A stretch of DNA of 64,000 bases from assembly GCF_024808875.1 (NCBI RefSeq), contig NZ_JANUCT010000014.1, positions 1 to 64,000 on the forward strand. Reading direction: 5' to 3'. The notes below the pieces were generated by a model. It had not been told where the DNA came from, made no database searches, and was given only the letters and a program-made list of their open reading frames with translations. Numbering within the stretch: the stretch's first letter is position 1; each line of letters begins with the position of its first letter. Shown here in pieces: positions 1-9,131 of the stretch. The translations under genes were made by a program, and so were the position numbers. This DNA comes from Methylohalomonas lacus. GTDB lineage: Bacteria > Pseudomonadota > Gammaproteobacteria > Methylohalomonadales > Methylohalomonadaceae.

Positions 1-95
1 CACTCTTTCCAGGGCATCGGAGGTCTCCCTCAAATGCCTTTATTGTGTAACCCATGTCTCCGGAATACGCTGTCACCTATGTATCGGGAAGCTCA
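1..95 (-). mobile_element. 5' end of an IS481-like insertion sequence (cut by window edge)
   Basis: On the minus strand a start codon at 15-17 follows a GGGAG ribosome site and opens a frame reading MPWKE before the window ends. Proteins that begin MPW are typical of IS481-family (integrase-core) transposases; this is from memory of the family, not a search. Upstream of the start are two direct copies of an 18-bp motif, TGTAACCCATGTCTCCGG at 46-63 and TGTCACCTATGTATCGGG at 71-88. That arrangement fits the subterminal transposase-binding sites of an IS end. The outer boundary near 95 is a guess. Only the first five codons are visible, so family assignment is tentative. Confidence 0.5.
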
Positions 96-310
96 ATATT
101 TTCCAGCATAAGCTATTTCGTTAAGTGATATTCTTTATAGGTTTCTCGTGAAGAAAATATCATTGACTTGCTGATGTGCTGCTTCTTTATTGGACATATT
201 TGTTAAGTAGTTTCCTGAAGTATTAATACTAACAATTCAACAAATATCCATGCTCTAAGGCTCTATAGTCCCTCCTGCAAGTGATACGCGATAAGTAGTG
301 TCACAATCAC
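96..310. other. AT-rich spacer with no gene seen
   Basis: This stretch is much richer in A and T than the rest of the window and has no convincing open frame, ribosome site or RNA structure on either strand. It lies between the IS end and a decayed DUF3775 fragment, so it probably belongs to an accessory, rearranged junction. Confidence 0.5.
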
Positions 311-427
311 GACTTGGCGGTTCTCGAGTTTCAGTTCGAGTACGCCAGGCGCATAGCGTCTTTCCATTTGTCGATCGAGTAGTCACCACGGCCAAGCCAG
401 ATGGGTGCAGCCAACTCGATGATCGTC
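311..427 (-). pseudogene. decayed 3' fragment of a DUF3775 gene
   Basis: Reading the minus strand from 427 gives VTIIELAAPIWLGRGDY, then SIDKWKDAMRLAYSN, a TGA at 331-333, and NSRTAKS before a second TGA at 308-310. It aligns without gaps to the core of the intact DUF3775 protein at 1149-1538 (ELVALIWLGRGDY, EWRDAIRDAH, WNSRTAEY); the first TGA falls exactly where the intact copy has Trp. The part encoding the N-terminal half is missing, and the fragment begins directly at the stop codon of the DUF2062 gene. It is best read as the remnant of a second, diverged copy, not as a live gene. Confidence 0.7.
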
Positions 428-989
428 ACGCTCCACCATTTACAGCACCGCTCGCGTTCAATTTCTTGTTGGCCCGTGCACTCCGCCGGGCTGCGCGCTT
501 GCGCTCCAGCTTCCGGCTCAGGTACGACCAGACGTGCAGTGTTATTGAATAGCCGGCGACTGCGGCCGGTGTCGCGATCAATAGACTCCCCAGCAGTCCA
601 AGTAATATCTCGCGGCCGGCATCGCCCAGCAAAGGGCTGAAGAACATGTCGGGTTTGAGCAGATAACCGAATATGAACTCACCGATAACATTAAACAGCC
701 AGTACAATGGCAGCATGGTGAAGGGATTGCTGATCCAGGAAATGGCGAACGCCGCGGGGAAATAACCGCGCAGCAGCATGCAGCCAACCAGCATGAATAC
801 GGTCTGAATGCCGACTGTGGGTGTCAGGCCGACGAACAGACCCACAGCGATGCCGCGGGCAACACTTTCGCGATCCCAGTGCAGGCATCCGCCCGCGTGA
901 AGCAGCCAGTTCAATCGCGGATGATTGCGTTGCCAGTTCTTGAATCGCTGCCGGTTGCGGTTCCTTTGGCGTCTTATGAATCCAGCCAT
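426..989 (-). CDS. DUF2062 membrane protein
   Basis: The 187-residue protein has a basic N-terminus, then the DUF2062 core: an HWDRESVARGIAVGLFVGLTP-type opening around residues 37-57, two or three hydrophobic segments, and the ISNPFTMLPLYW motif near residue 85. A hydrophobic segment near residues 130-150 and a highly basic tail (RKLERKRAARR) follow. The family is widespread in Proteobacteria and its biochemical role is unknown; an inner-membrane location is inferred. Its stop codon abuts the DUF3775 remnant, which suggests that the tail may have been altered by the rearrangement at that junction. No operon partner is evident. Confidence 0.8.
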   Translation of the reverse strand: MAGFIRRQRNRNRQRFKNWQRNHPRLNWLLHAGGCLHWDRESVARGIAVGLFVGLTPTVGIQTVFMLVGCMLLRGYFPAAFAISWISNPFTMLPLYWLFNVIGEFIFGYLLKPDMFFSPLLGDAGREILLGLLGSLLIATPAAVAGYSITLHVWSYLSRKLERKRAARRSARANKKLNASGAVNGGA

Positions 990-1148
990 GCAGGTTATGT
1001 TGCCATGTCTGTTAAATTAATCGGAAATCGAATGGCACATTATTATCGATGTTTTTGGCCGATATTATTGGCCGATGCTGTTGGTTGGGATAAACGCTCC
1101 GAGATGACGTGTTGTAGCTTGACCGATTCGGAGCATGTCGGCAATGTG

Positions 1149-1538
1149 TCAATCACCACATCCATACCCCAGACTCCACAACCCTTCCTGTAAATAATCT
1201 GCGACCTGAGGTGTTGCGACAACGTACTCGGCGGTCCTGGAATTCCAGCTGTCATGCGCGTCGCGAATGGCATCGCGCCACTCGCTGGCGTCGTAATCGC
1301 CGCGGCCGAGCCAGATCAGCGCGACCAGTTCCACCTGGTGGCTAGGATCGAGATCCTGGATGATGTACTTGAGTTCGGACAGGGTGGAATCGTCGGCGTG
1401 GTCGGCGAGCATCTGCATGGCCCAGTCGTCGCCGCCGTCCCATTCGTTTTCATGCGGAATCGAGACTTCCTCCTTGGCATGAAACTCCTGGCACTTCTCG
1501 ATAATGGCGCAGACGACTTCCGGGTTGATGTGCAACAT
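1149..1538 (-). CDS. DUF3775 domain protein
   Basis: The start at 1536-1538 gives a 129-residue protein opening MLHINPEVVCAIIEKCQEF; a start 16 codons further upstream is possible but gives an unconserved extension. The C-terminal half carries the family signature (VELVALIWLGRGDYDASEW, then TAEYVVATPQVADYLQEGL). It has no signal peptide or membrane segment, is acidic, and is probably cytoplasmic. DUF3775 proteins have no assigned function that I know of. A broken relative lies 0.8 kb away at 311-427. The gene stands alone between DUF2062 and the CPBP protease gene. Confidence 0.75.
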   Translation of the reverse strand: MLHINPEVVCAIIEKCQEFHAKEEVSIPHENEWDGGDDWAMQMLADHADDSTLSELKYIIQDLDPSHQVELVALIWLGRGDYDASEWRDAIRDAHDSWNSRTAEYVVATPQVADYLQEGLWSLGYGCGD

Positions 1539-1714
1539 GTTACCAGGCTCTGTATCAGCGGGGTGCTGATCTAAACATAGCACCAACAGCGCAAAGCGGA
1601 AGCGTTGGTCCGGATTAAGTACCGGAAATGGTTAACAGTAGTTTATGGGCGCTGGCAGCAGCGCTGAAAGCAGGCGGGTTGCCAGTTCCCGCCACAGGCC
1701 CATATGCCGGGCCG

Positions 1715-2593
1715 TCAGTTGGCCGGTTTCCGGTAACAATGCCAGCCGTAAACGGCGAGGATTACCAACAGCCAGACGGTGGTCAGCCAGCCGAGCCGGC
1801 TGCTGTAGACGTTGACGAGAAAGTCGTAATCCGTGCCGGTTGTCTTGTCGGCGATCTCGCTGTGCAGCTTGATGACCATGACAATGCCGGCATGCAGGCC
1901 GAACGCGCGCCAGACGTGGCCGTCGCGCCAGCGCAGCAGGCACAGTAGTACCCCGAGCAGAAACAGTGTCAGAAAATGGCTCAGTATGCCCGGTCGGAAC
2001 ATCTGCCCGACGGCCTCGGGGAACAGCGCCAGACCGGTGAGCCAGGTGATGTCACCGTCCGGGGACGGGTACTCGAGAAAATGCACGGCGGAATACAGCA
2101 GGCTGCTGAGCAGGATGGTCCAGAACAGGTTGGTACGCCTTTCCAGGCCACTGTACAGCGCACCGCGGAACAGCGTCTCCTCGATGATGCTGGCGCCGAA
2201 ACCGGCAACCAGGCCGATCAGCAGGGCCTGCAGGAAAAACGCCGGCGTGAAGGACGCATCCGGGTCGAGGTGGCTGAGCCCGAGCAGCGACAGCAGCAGT
2301 ACCGGCACCGCCATGACCAGCATGCCGAGGCCATAGGATTGCGCCAGCGCCGGCAGCAGACCGGTGGCCGGTCGCCGGTAGCCGATCGCGGCCAGGCTGA
2401 ACGGCATGGTCCAGCGCACATACAGCAGGCTGGCGACCAGACCGCAGAGCAGGCTGCTGCGTTCGGCGACGCTGCTGAATTCGACCATCGGCAGTAAAAG
2501 ATGGACTGGATAGGCCAGCAGCGCACCGGCGGCCAGCGCGGCGCCCACGAGTACGACAAAAAACACTATCTGGAAAAGCAGCCGTGCGCTCAT
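1715..2593 (-). CDS. CPBP-family intramembrane metalloprotease
   Basis: A 292-residue, very hydrophobic protein with about seven or eight predicted membrane segments. It carries the three conserved CPBP (CAAX protease and bacteriocin-processing, Abi) motifs: EETLFRG near residue 138, SAVHFLEY near residue 168, and the His of LHAGIV near residue 233. These Glu and His residues form the glutamic intramembrane protease site in the family. The substrate cannot be told from sequence. The gene runs in the same direction as the downstream DUF3775 gene but is separated from it by 176 bp, and no bacteriocin gene is nearby. Confidence 0.8.
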   Translation of the reverse strand: MSARLLFQIVFFVVLVGAALAAGALLAYPVHLLLPMVEFSSVAERSSLLCGLVASLLYVRWTMPFSLAAIGYRRPATGLLPALAQSYGLGMLVMAVPVLLLSLLGLSHLDPDASFTPAFFLQALLIGLVAGFGASIIEETLFRGALYSGLERRTNLFWTILLSSLLYSAVHFLEYPSPDGDITWLTGLALFPEAVGQMFRPGILSHFLTLFLLGVLLCLLRWRDGHVWRAFGLHAGIVMVIKLHSEIADKTTGTDYDFLVNVYSSRLGWLTTVWLLVILAVYGWHCYRKPAN

Positions 2594-2732
2594 GCGTGAC
2601 GAAATAACGGAAATAGGCGCGCTAGTGTAACGGTTCGTAATCGCTACGACAGCGATTAATCGTCACGTCGGGAAAGAATCCGATCATGGCCATGACCGGG
2701 TCAGCGGCGTCGGTCACGTTCTGTATCTGCCC

Positions 2733-4190
2733 CTATATCTGCAACTCACGCCTGAGCTCCAGTTCTTCCTGGTACTGGTTCAGACGGGCGTCGATGCGCT
2801 GTTGCTGGTAATAATTGATGCCCGGCTGGCGCTGGGTATGTTTCAGGCGCTCGATGGCGAGCGAGGTGTCGCCGATCAGATACAGGTACTCGGCCTGGGC
2901 GATGTCGCCCTCGATCTTGTTACCGGCCTGGGATTCGGCCTGCGACAGCAGTTCATAGTATTGATGATCGGTCGGATTGGAGCGCCCGTACTGGCGCAGT
3001 ACACCGCGTGCCTCGGCGGGTTGGCCGGCATCGAGCAGCGTATCCGCGCGCGCCAGTACCAGCGGCCGGTAGTCGGGATAAAGCTGCTGCATGCGTTCGT
3101 AGATGGCCAGTGCCTCGCCATAGTTCTGCTGCTCGGCCTGCAGGCGCGCCGCGGCCAGCAGGAAGGCCGGTTTTTCATCGTCGTGTTGCAGCAGTATGTC
3201 GATTTGTTGCTGCGCCTTGTCGAACTGGCGCGCATTGGTCAGGGCGACGGCGTAACCGTAACGTGCCGGTATGATTTGCTTATTTTCGGCGTCGTCGAGT
3301 ATTTCCTTGAGCCGGCTGACTGCTTCGCGTGCGTTTTTGCCGCTGTTGGCAAGTATCTTCATGCGGATCAGCTCGAATGACTCGGTTTCATCCGGCACGA
3401 TTGGCGGGTATTCCTCGGCGCGCGCGCGCGCCTCGGCAATGCGGTTACTGGTCAATGGATGGGTGCGCAGGAATTCCGGCGCGTTGCCCTTGTAGTAACG
3501 CGAGGAACGCTGCAGCCGTTCGAAGAAGCCGGCCATGCCGCCTGGATCGAAGTCCGAGCGCGCCAGGATCTTCATGCCGATGCGGTCGGCTTCCTGTTCG
3601 TTGGCGCGGGTGAAGTTGATACCGTACTGGGCCTGGGCCCCGGCCACCGCGGTAAGCGCGGCCTGGCCGGCGGCGGGATTGATGATGGTCAGCAGGATCG
3701 AGCCGATCATCGAGGCCAGCATCGGCATGCTCATGTTCTGTTGCACCTCGAACATGCGCGCCAGGTGGCGCTGGGTGATGTGCGCGATTTCGTGCGCGAC
3801 CACGCCGGCGAGTTCGCTTTCGGTCCGGGCATTGATGATAACGCCGCTGTTGATGCCGATGATGCCGCCGGGCGCGGCAAAGGCGTTGATCATCTCGTCC
3901 TTGACGACGAAGAACGTGTACGACTGCGAGGTGTCGTCGCTGTTGGAGACCAGCCGGTAGCCGAGCGACTGGATATACGCCTCGACTTCCGGGTCGTCGT
4001 AGATGGTGGCGTTCTTGCGCACGCTGCGCATGAACGCCTCGCCAATGCGCTGCTCCATCTGCGGCGATATGATGCTGCCCGCCGAGTCGCCGAAATCCGG
4101 CAGATCCAGGTTGCTGACGTCCGCGTAGGTCGGTGGCGGGCTGAGCAGCAGCGCCAGGCCAATGGCGGTGAGCAGACTGGAAATGCGCAT
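2733..4190 (-). CDS. bepA: BepA-like periplasmic M48 metalloprotease with TPR repeats
   Basis: The 485 residues match the usual BepA/YfgC length. A cleavable signal peptide (MRISSLLTAIGLALLLSPPPTYA) is followed by the peptidase M48 domain with the zinc motif HEIAH near residue 136 and the third ligand region NEQEADRIG near residue 196. The C-terminal half is helical and fits tetratricopeptide repeats. BepA acts in the periplasm on outer-membrane assembly, helping LptD maturation and degrading stalled BAM substrates. The gene is divergent from the PPi-PFK gene across 212 bp, so it probably has its own promoter. Confidence 0.85.
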   Translation of the reverse strand: MRISSLLTAIGLALLLSPPPTYADVSNLDLPDFGDSAGSIISPQMEQRIGEAFMRSVRKNATIYDDPEVEAYIQSLGYRLVSNSDDTSQSYTFFVVKDEMINAFAAPGGIIGINSGVIINARTESELAGVVAHEIAHITQRHLARMFEVQQNMSMPMLASMIGSILLTIINPAAGQAALTAVAGAQAQYGINFTRANEQEADRIGMKILARSDFDPGGMAGFFERLQRSSRYYKGNAPEFLRTHPLTSNRIAEARARAEEYPPIVPDETESFELIRMKILANSGKNAREAVSRLKEILDDAENKQIIPARYGYAVALTNARQFDKAQQQIDILLQHDDEKPAFLLAAARLQAEQQNYGEALAIYERMQQLYPDYRPLVLARADTLLDAGQPAEARGVLRQYGRSNPTDHQYYELLSQAESQAGNKIEGDIAQAEYLYLIGDTSLAIERLKHTQRQPGINYYQQQRIDARLNQYQEELELRRELQI

Positions 4191-4402
4191 GATGGTGTTG
4201 GAATCCGGAATTTAAGAAACGGGCCGGTATTTTGACCTGTACAGGCGGCCGAGTTCAGCCGCTGACCTGCTTGCGCGGGCCAAATCATGAATTCGCCGCC
4301 GTGGCTTATCATGGCCGTCCAGAGCTAGCATAATAATGTGACTGATGCAGATACCAGTATGAACGTTACATTAAAAGACTGAACGGGGATTACTCAGCAA
4401 CC

Positions 4403-5668
4403 ATGGCCAAACCGAAGAATGCCTTCTATGCCCAGTCCGGCGGGGTCACCGCCGTCATTAACGCTTCCGCCGCCGGCGTCATCGAGACCGCGCGCAAGCA
4501 CAAGGACCGGATCGGCCGCGTCTACGCCGGCCGCAATGGTATCATCGGCGCGCTCACCGAGGATCTTATCGATACCAGCCGTGAGTCGGCAAAGGCCGTT
4601 GCTGCGCTGCGGCACACGCCCGGCGGCGCCTTCGGCTCGTGTCGCTACAAGCTCAAGAGCCTGGAAGAGAACCGCGCCCAGTATGAGCGCCTGATCGAGG
4701 TCTTCCAGGCGCACGACATCGGCTACTTTTTCTATAATGGCGGCGGCGATTCGGCCGACACCTGCCACAAGGTGTCGCAGTTGTCGAAGAAAATGGGCTA
4801 CCCGGTACAGGCCATCCACGTGCCGAAGACCGTCGACAACGACCTGCCGCTGACCGACACCTGCCCCGGTTTCGGTTCGGTGGCGAAATACGTGGCCGTG
4901 TCCACCCGCGAGGCGGCGCTGGACGTGAAGTCGATGTCACGCACGTCAACCAAGGTATTCATCCTCGAGGTCATGGGCCGGCACGCCGGCTGGATCGCCG
5001 CCGCCGCCGGACTGGCCGGCGAGAATCCCGGCGATCCGCCGCACGTTATCTTGCTGCCGGAAGTCACCTTCGACCAGGAGGCATTCCTTAAGAAGGTCAG
5101 GCAGACGGTCGAGAAATACGACTACTGCGTGGTGGTTGTCTCCGAGGGTACGCGTAACCCGGACGGTTCGTTCCTCGCCGAGGCCGGCACGAAAGACGCC
5201 TTCGGCCATTCGCAGCTTGGCGGTGTCGGCCCGTTCATCGCCCAGATGGTCAAGGACAAGCTCGGTTACAAGTATCACTGGGCGGTAGCCGACTACCTGC
5301 AACGCTCGGCCCGGCATATCGCCTCGAAAACCGACGCCGATCAGGCCTATGCCGTCGGCAAGGCGGCGGTCGAGTATGCCATCAAGGGTGACAACGCGGT
5401 GATGGTGACGATCGAACGCAGCTCGGACAAGCCGTATCGCTGGAAGCTCGGCAAGGCCAATCTCAGTCGCGTTGCCAATCACGAGAAGACACTGCCGAAG
5501 CGGTTCATAACGCGCGACGGTTTCGGCATCACCGCCCAGGCGCGCCGCTATCTGGCACCGTTGATCAAGGGCGAGGACTATCCGCCTTATAAAAACGGCC
5601 TACCCGACTACGTCACATTGAAAAACGTGGCGGTGAAGAAGAAGCTCAAGACCGACTTCGATATCTGA
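4403..5668 (+). CDS. pfp: pyrophosphate-dependent 6-phosphofructokinase
   Basis: A 421-residue PfkA-superfamily protein that interconverts fructose 6-phosphate and fructose 1,6-bisphosphate using PPi. The phosphoryl-donor motif at residues 113-117 is GGGDS, in place of the GGDGS of ATP enzymes; the Asp replacing the second-position Gly is what excludes ATP in PPi enzymes. PKTVDND at 141-147 supplies the Lys and catalytic Asp typical of the PPi class. The H+-pyrophosphatase gene follows 287 bp downstream on the same strand. In Methylococcus and several sulfur-oxidising autotrophs these two are linked and thought to run a reversible, PPi-saving glycolysis/Calvin-cycle step. Start ATG lacks a strong Shine-Dalgarno. 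Confidence 0.87.
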   Translation: MAKPKNAFYAQSGGVTAVINASAAGVIETARKHKDRIGRVYAGRNGIIGALTEDLIDTSRESAKAVAALRHTPGGAFGSCRYKLKSLEENRAQYERLIEVFQAHDIGYFFYNGGGDSADTCHKVSQLSKKMGYPVQAIHVPKTVDNDLPLTDTCPGFGSVAKYVAVSTREAALDVKSMSRTSTKVFILEVMGRHAGWIAAAAGLAGENPGDPPHVILLPEVTFDQEAFLKKVRQTVEKYDYCVVVVSEGTRNPDGSFLAEAGTKDAFGHSQLGGVGPFIAQMVKDKLGYKYHWAVADYLQRSARHIASKTDADQAYAVGKAAVEYAIKGDNAVMVTIERSSDKPYRWKLGKANLSRVANHEKTLPKRFITRDGFGITAQARRYLAPLIKGEDYPPYKNGLPDYVTLKNVAVKKKLKTDFDI

Positions 5669-5955
5669 ACGCAGCGCAGCATCCAGACTGACGGCCGGGT
5701 AATGGTGGCATATTTTATTTGCCGGACTATTATTAGGGGAATGTTGTTGCCGGGTCGTCGCTAGAAGTGGCGGGCGCAACAACATCAATCAGCCATGGCC
5801 GCGTTTCAAGTCGTAGCCAGAATAACAATGAATCATGACGCGGCCGGCCGGCCTGTCCGGGCCGGTACAGAGCAATAACGCATGTCAGGGCCTGCCCCGG
5901 CCAGGGGCGGGTCTTGGTCATGAGTTCTAATAATAACGCCTGGGAGTGTTGCGTC
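5669..5955. other. pfp-hppA intergenic region
   Basis: 287 bp without a convincing gene; small frames here on the minus strand have no ribosome site and no recognisable sequence. I see no clear hairpin terminator after pfp, so read-through into hppA is possible, with an additional hppA promoter also possible. Confidence 0.4.
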
Positions 5956-7992
5956 ATGTTGACTGTCTTTACTGCTTTGGGTTTTGCCATTCTGTGCGGT
6001 GCATTGGCGATCGTTTACGGGGCCTGGTCGGTACGCTGGGTACTGGCCCAGCCGGAGGGTAACGATCGCATGCGCGAAATCGCCGCGGCCATTCAGCAGG
6101 GTGCAGCGGCGTATCTGAATCGTCAGTACACGACGGTTGCCATCGTCGGTGTCATTCTTTTCATTCTGCTCACTATCGTGCTCGGTTGGGCGACCGGTAT
6201 CGGTTTCCTGATCGGCGCGGTATTTTCCGCGCTTGCCGGCTATATCGGCATGCATATCTCGGTGCGCGCCAACGTGCGTACGGCGCAGGCGGCGAGTCAC
6301 GGCATCAATGCGGCCATGCAGGTCGCGTTCCGCGGCGGTGCCATCACCGGCATGCTGGTCGTCGGCCTCGGGCTGCTCGGCGTTGCCGGCTACTACGCCA
6401 TCATCCTGCCGATTATCGGTGAGGAGAAAGCGCTGCATGCGCTGGTCGGTCTGGCCTTCGGCGGTTCGCTGATTTCCATCTTCGCGCGATTGGGTGGCGG
6501 CATCTTTACCAAGGGCGCCGACGTCGGTGCCGACCTGGTCGGCAAGGTCGAGGCCGGCATTCCCGAGGACGACCCGCGCAACCCGGCGGTGATCGCCGAC
6601 AATGTCGGCGACAATGTCGGCGACTGCGCCGGCATGGCAGCCGACCTGTTCGAGACCTACGCCGTGACCGTGATCGCGACCATGCTGCTGGGCCATCTGA
6701 TGGTGAGCGAACTCGGTCCCAACGGCGTGCTCTACCCGCTGGCGCTTGGCGGCGCCTCGATTATTGCCTCAATCATCGGCACGTTCTTCGTCAAGACGAA
6801 GGAAGGCGGCAAGATCATGGGCGCGCTGTACAAGGGTGTGATCATATCCGGCGTTCTGGCGGCGATCGCGTTTTACCCGATCACCGTGATGATGATGGGT
6901 GCCGATGGCGTCAATCTGTTCTACTCGGCGCTGATTGGCCTGTTACTGACCGCGGCGATGGTCGTCATCACCGAGTATTACACCGCCACCGAGTTCGGTC
7001 CCGTGCGGCGCATCGCCGCGGCATCCGAGTTCGGCCATGCCACCAACATCATCGCCGGTCTCGGTGTGTCGATGAAATCGACGGCGCTGCCGGTCATCGC
7101 GGTATGCCTGTCGATCTACGGCGCCCACGAGCTGGCCGGTCTGTACGGCATCGCCATTGCCGCCACCGCCATGCTGTCGATGACCGGCATGATCGTCGCC
7201 CTCGACGCGTTCGGTCCGATCACCGACAACGCCGGCGGCATCGCCGAGATGGCGGAACTCGATTCGAGCATCCGCGATGTCACCGATCCGCTCGATGCGG
7301 TCGGCAACACGACCAAGGCGGTGACCAAGGGCTACGCCATCGGCTCGGCCGGCCTGGCCGCGCTGGTGCTGTTCGCCGACTACACCCACAACCTCAAGGC
7401 GGCCGGCAAGCTGGTCGAGTTCTCGCTTGACGACCCGGCCGTGATCATCGGCCTGTTCATCGGTGGCCTGGTACCGTATCTGTTCGGCGCATTGGCCATG
7501 GATGCCGTCGGTCGCGCCGCCGGTGCCGTGGTCGGCGAGGTGCGGCGCCAGTTCCGCGAGATCGGCGGCATCATGGAGCGTACGGCGAAACCGGACTATT
7601 CGCGTGCAGTCGATATGCTGACCAAGGCGGCAATCAAGGAAATGGTGATCCCGTCGCTGTTGCCGGTGCTGGTGCCTATCGTTCTGGTGGTGCTGATGAA
7701 CTGGCTGATGGGCGGCGATGCCGGCACGCGGGCGCTCGGTGGCCTATTAATCGGCACCATTGTTACCGGCCTGTTCGTCGCCATCTCGATGACCGCCGGC
7801 GGCGGTGCCTGGGACAATGCGAAAAAGTACATCGAGGACGGCAATCACGGCGGCAAGGGATCCGAGGCGCACAAGGCCGCGGTGACCGGCGATACGGTCG
7901 GCGATCCCTACAAGGACACTGCCGGCCCGGCAATCAACCCGCTGATCAAGATCATCAACATCATCGCGCTGTTGCTGGTGCCACTGCTTTGA
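5956..7992 (+). CDS. hppA: K+-independent proton-pumping membrane pyrophosphatase
   Basis: The 678-residue protein starting at the ATG at 5956 (preceded by GGGAGTG) is a V-type H+-PPase with about 16 membrane helices. The substrate motif [11 protein letters not shown] lies near residues 188-198, followed by the Asp-rich [19 protein letters not shown] loop, and a second site ([19 protein letters not shown]) near the C-terminus. Lys454 in [10 protein letters not shown] marks the K+-independent subclass; K+-dependent enzymes have Ala there. It hydrolyses PPi and pumps H+ or, working backwards, makes PPi. The frame could begin 14 codons earlier, but that extension looks unconserved. A terminator follows at 8018. 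Confidence 0.92.
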   Translation: MLTVFTALGFAILCGALAIVYGAWSVRWVLAQPEGNDRMREIAAAIQQGAAAYLNRQYTTVAIVGVILFILLTIVLGWATGIGFLIGAVFSALAGYIGMHISVRANVRTAQAASHGINAAMQVAFRGGAITGMLVVGLGLLGVAGYYAIILPIIGEEKALHALVGLAFGGSLISIFARLGGGIFTKGADVGADLVGKVEAGIPEDDPRNPAVIADNVGDNVGDCAGMAADLFETYAVTVIATMLLGHLMVSELGPNGVLYPLALGGASIIASIIGTFFVKTKEGGKIMGALYKGVIISGVLAAIAFYPITVMMMGADGVNLFYSALIGLLLTAAMVVITEYYTATEFGPVRRIAAASEFGHATNIIAGLGVSMKSTALPVIAVCLSIYGAHELAGLYGIAIAATAMLSMTGMIVALDAFGPITDNAGGIAEMAELDSSIRDVTDPLDAVGNTTKAVTKGYAIGSAGLAALVLFADYTHNLKAAGKLVEFSLDDPAVIIGLFIGGLVPYLFGALAMDAVGRAAGAVVGEVRRQFREIGGIMERTAKPDYSRAVDMLTKAAIKEMVIPSLLPVLVPIVLVVLMNWLMGGDAGTRALGGLLIGTIVTGLFVAISMTAGGGAWDNAKKYIEDGNHGGKGSEAHKAAVTGDTVGDPYKDTAGPAINPLIKIINIIALLLVPLL

Positions 7993-8017
7993 GTTGACGG
8001 CTTAGGGGAGCCGACTG

Positions 8018-8062
8018 CCGGCTGTTCGCCTTTGGCGGGTCAGGGCGGGCAGCCGGTTTTTT
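8018..8062 (+). terminator. rho-independent terminator of hppA
   Basis: CCGGCTG at 8018-8024 pairs with CAGCCGG at 8050-8056, with further inner pairing of CGCC and GGCG, and the hairpin is followed by TTTTTT. It lies 25 bp beyond the hppA stop. Confidence 0.75.
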
Positions 8063-8133
8063 ATTGCCGCGCGTGAATCTGTTGGCGGTTATCTGTTCTA
8101 ATGCATGGATGACCATTTGTACGGGAGTTGAAC

Positions 8134-8604
8134 ATGCAGAGCAGTGAACTCAAGGAACAGCTGGCGCAGCCGAGTTATAGGCTGTTTGTCGAAGAAGGCG
8201 CCGGTGTCGATCTGGCCCGCGAGGTTGGCCAAAGCATTGGCAGCCACGTATTTGCCAGCGAGGATCCCAATCAGGTGATCACCGGCATCATCAACATGGA
8301 AGCCTATTTCCACCACCTGCGCACGACGGCGCTGCAGGCATTAAAACGCCAGCTGGCCGCGGGCTACAGCGCACTTGCCGCCATAGAACACGACGCCGGG
8401 GCCGATATCGTCGTGCTTGACGATGGGACCTCGCTGACGGTACCCGGGCACACGGCGCCGGCATTGAATGAACTACTGCAGAAACTCGGCCCGGCGGAAG
8501 GTTATGATAATCCGCGGCTGTGCCTGGAACTGATCCAGCAGACCAGTCGCCTGATGCTGGTCATGGGTCTGCCGAGGCTGCTGCTGCGCAACAATAACGC
8601 CTGA
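8134..8604 (+). CDS. hypothetical protein, 156 residues
   Basis: The ATG at 8134 has a good ribosome site (GGGAG seven bases upstream), better than a TTG two codons earlier. The product is soluble-looking, acidic, has no signal peptide and no cysteine-rich motif; one Cys lies in LCLELIQQTSRLM near residue 129. The central segment GADIVVLDDGTSLTVPGHTA reads like a beta-hairpin, flanked by helical stretches. I do not recognise a family. It follows the hppA terminator and is followed 43 bp later by another unknown gene, so the two may be transcribed together. Confidence 0.65.
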   Translation: MQSSELKEQLAQPSYRLFVEEGAGVDLAREVGQSIGSHVFASEDPNQVITGIINMEAYFHHLRTTALQALKRQLAAGYSALAAIEHDAGADIVVLDDGTSLTVPGHTAPALNELLQKLGPAEGYDNPRLCLELIQQTSRLMLVMGLPRLLLRNNNA

Positions 8605-8647
8605 GCCCCGCGGCAGAAAGGCAGTGTCGTGCTAGACTTTAAGGAGC

Positions 8648-9043
8648 ATGAACTGCTATCGACAAGCTGTCGTGTTCGGTGCCCTGGGGCTGGCGATGGG
8701 CGCCGATTTGCCGGCCGTCGATTTCGAACAGCTCGATGAGGCGGCACGGGCATTTGCGCAACGCGATGACGTCCAGGCCCTGGTCGAGGACAACCGGCCG
8801 CAGCTGGCCAAAGCCTACCCGCTGGTTATTCGCGATTACTTTATCCGTTCGGCCAATACCGATCCCCTGCCCGAGCCGCGCCCGACCCAGGTGGCCAAGT
8901 GCGCACGCCATTACGAGATGACCTGGTTGCAGCGTCGCTATGTCTGGCCGGTTACCGAAGATGGCACACCCGACTGGCGCAGCATTTACATCCAGGCCCT
9001 GGATCACTATCTGGGCTTTTGTCTGCGCCAGTCGCAGCGCTAG
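8648..9043 (+). CDS. hypothetical protein, possibly exported
   Basis: The 131-residue frame has a strong ribosome site (AAGGAG six bases before ATG). The first 20 residues (MNCYRQAVVFGALGLAMGAD) resemble a weak signal peptide, with a Cys at position 3. The rest is soluble, with conserved-looking PTQVAKCARHYEMTWLQRRYVWP near residues 78-100 and a C-terminal IQALDHYLGFCLRQ. I do not recognise a family. Its close spacing to the gene at 8134 suggests a two-gene unit, and the Na+/Ca2+ exchanger gene follows on the same strand. Confidence 0.65.
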   Translation: MNCYRQAVVFGALGLAMGADLPAVDFEQLDEAARAFAQRDDVQALVEDNRPQLAKAYPLVIRDYFIRSANTDPLPEPRPTQVAKCARHYEMTWLQRRYVWPVTEDGTPDWRSIYIQALDHYLGFCLRQSQR

Positions 9044-9131
9044 TTCTCTAAAGCTGTATGGTTGCAGCTGATTATGTGCCGGCAGGTTCTTGTATCATGA
9101 TCCGCTCTATCTTTACTGGATGATTGTTTCC

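Noticed and set aside
298-640. Two plus-strand frames at the left end
   Set aside because: They overlap the DUF3775 remnant and DUF2062 gene, lack ribosome sites and have no recognisable sequence.
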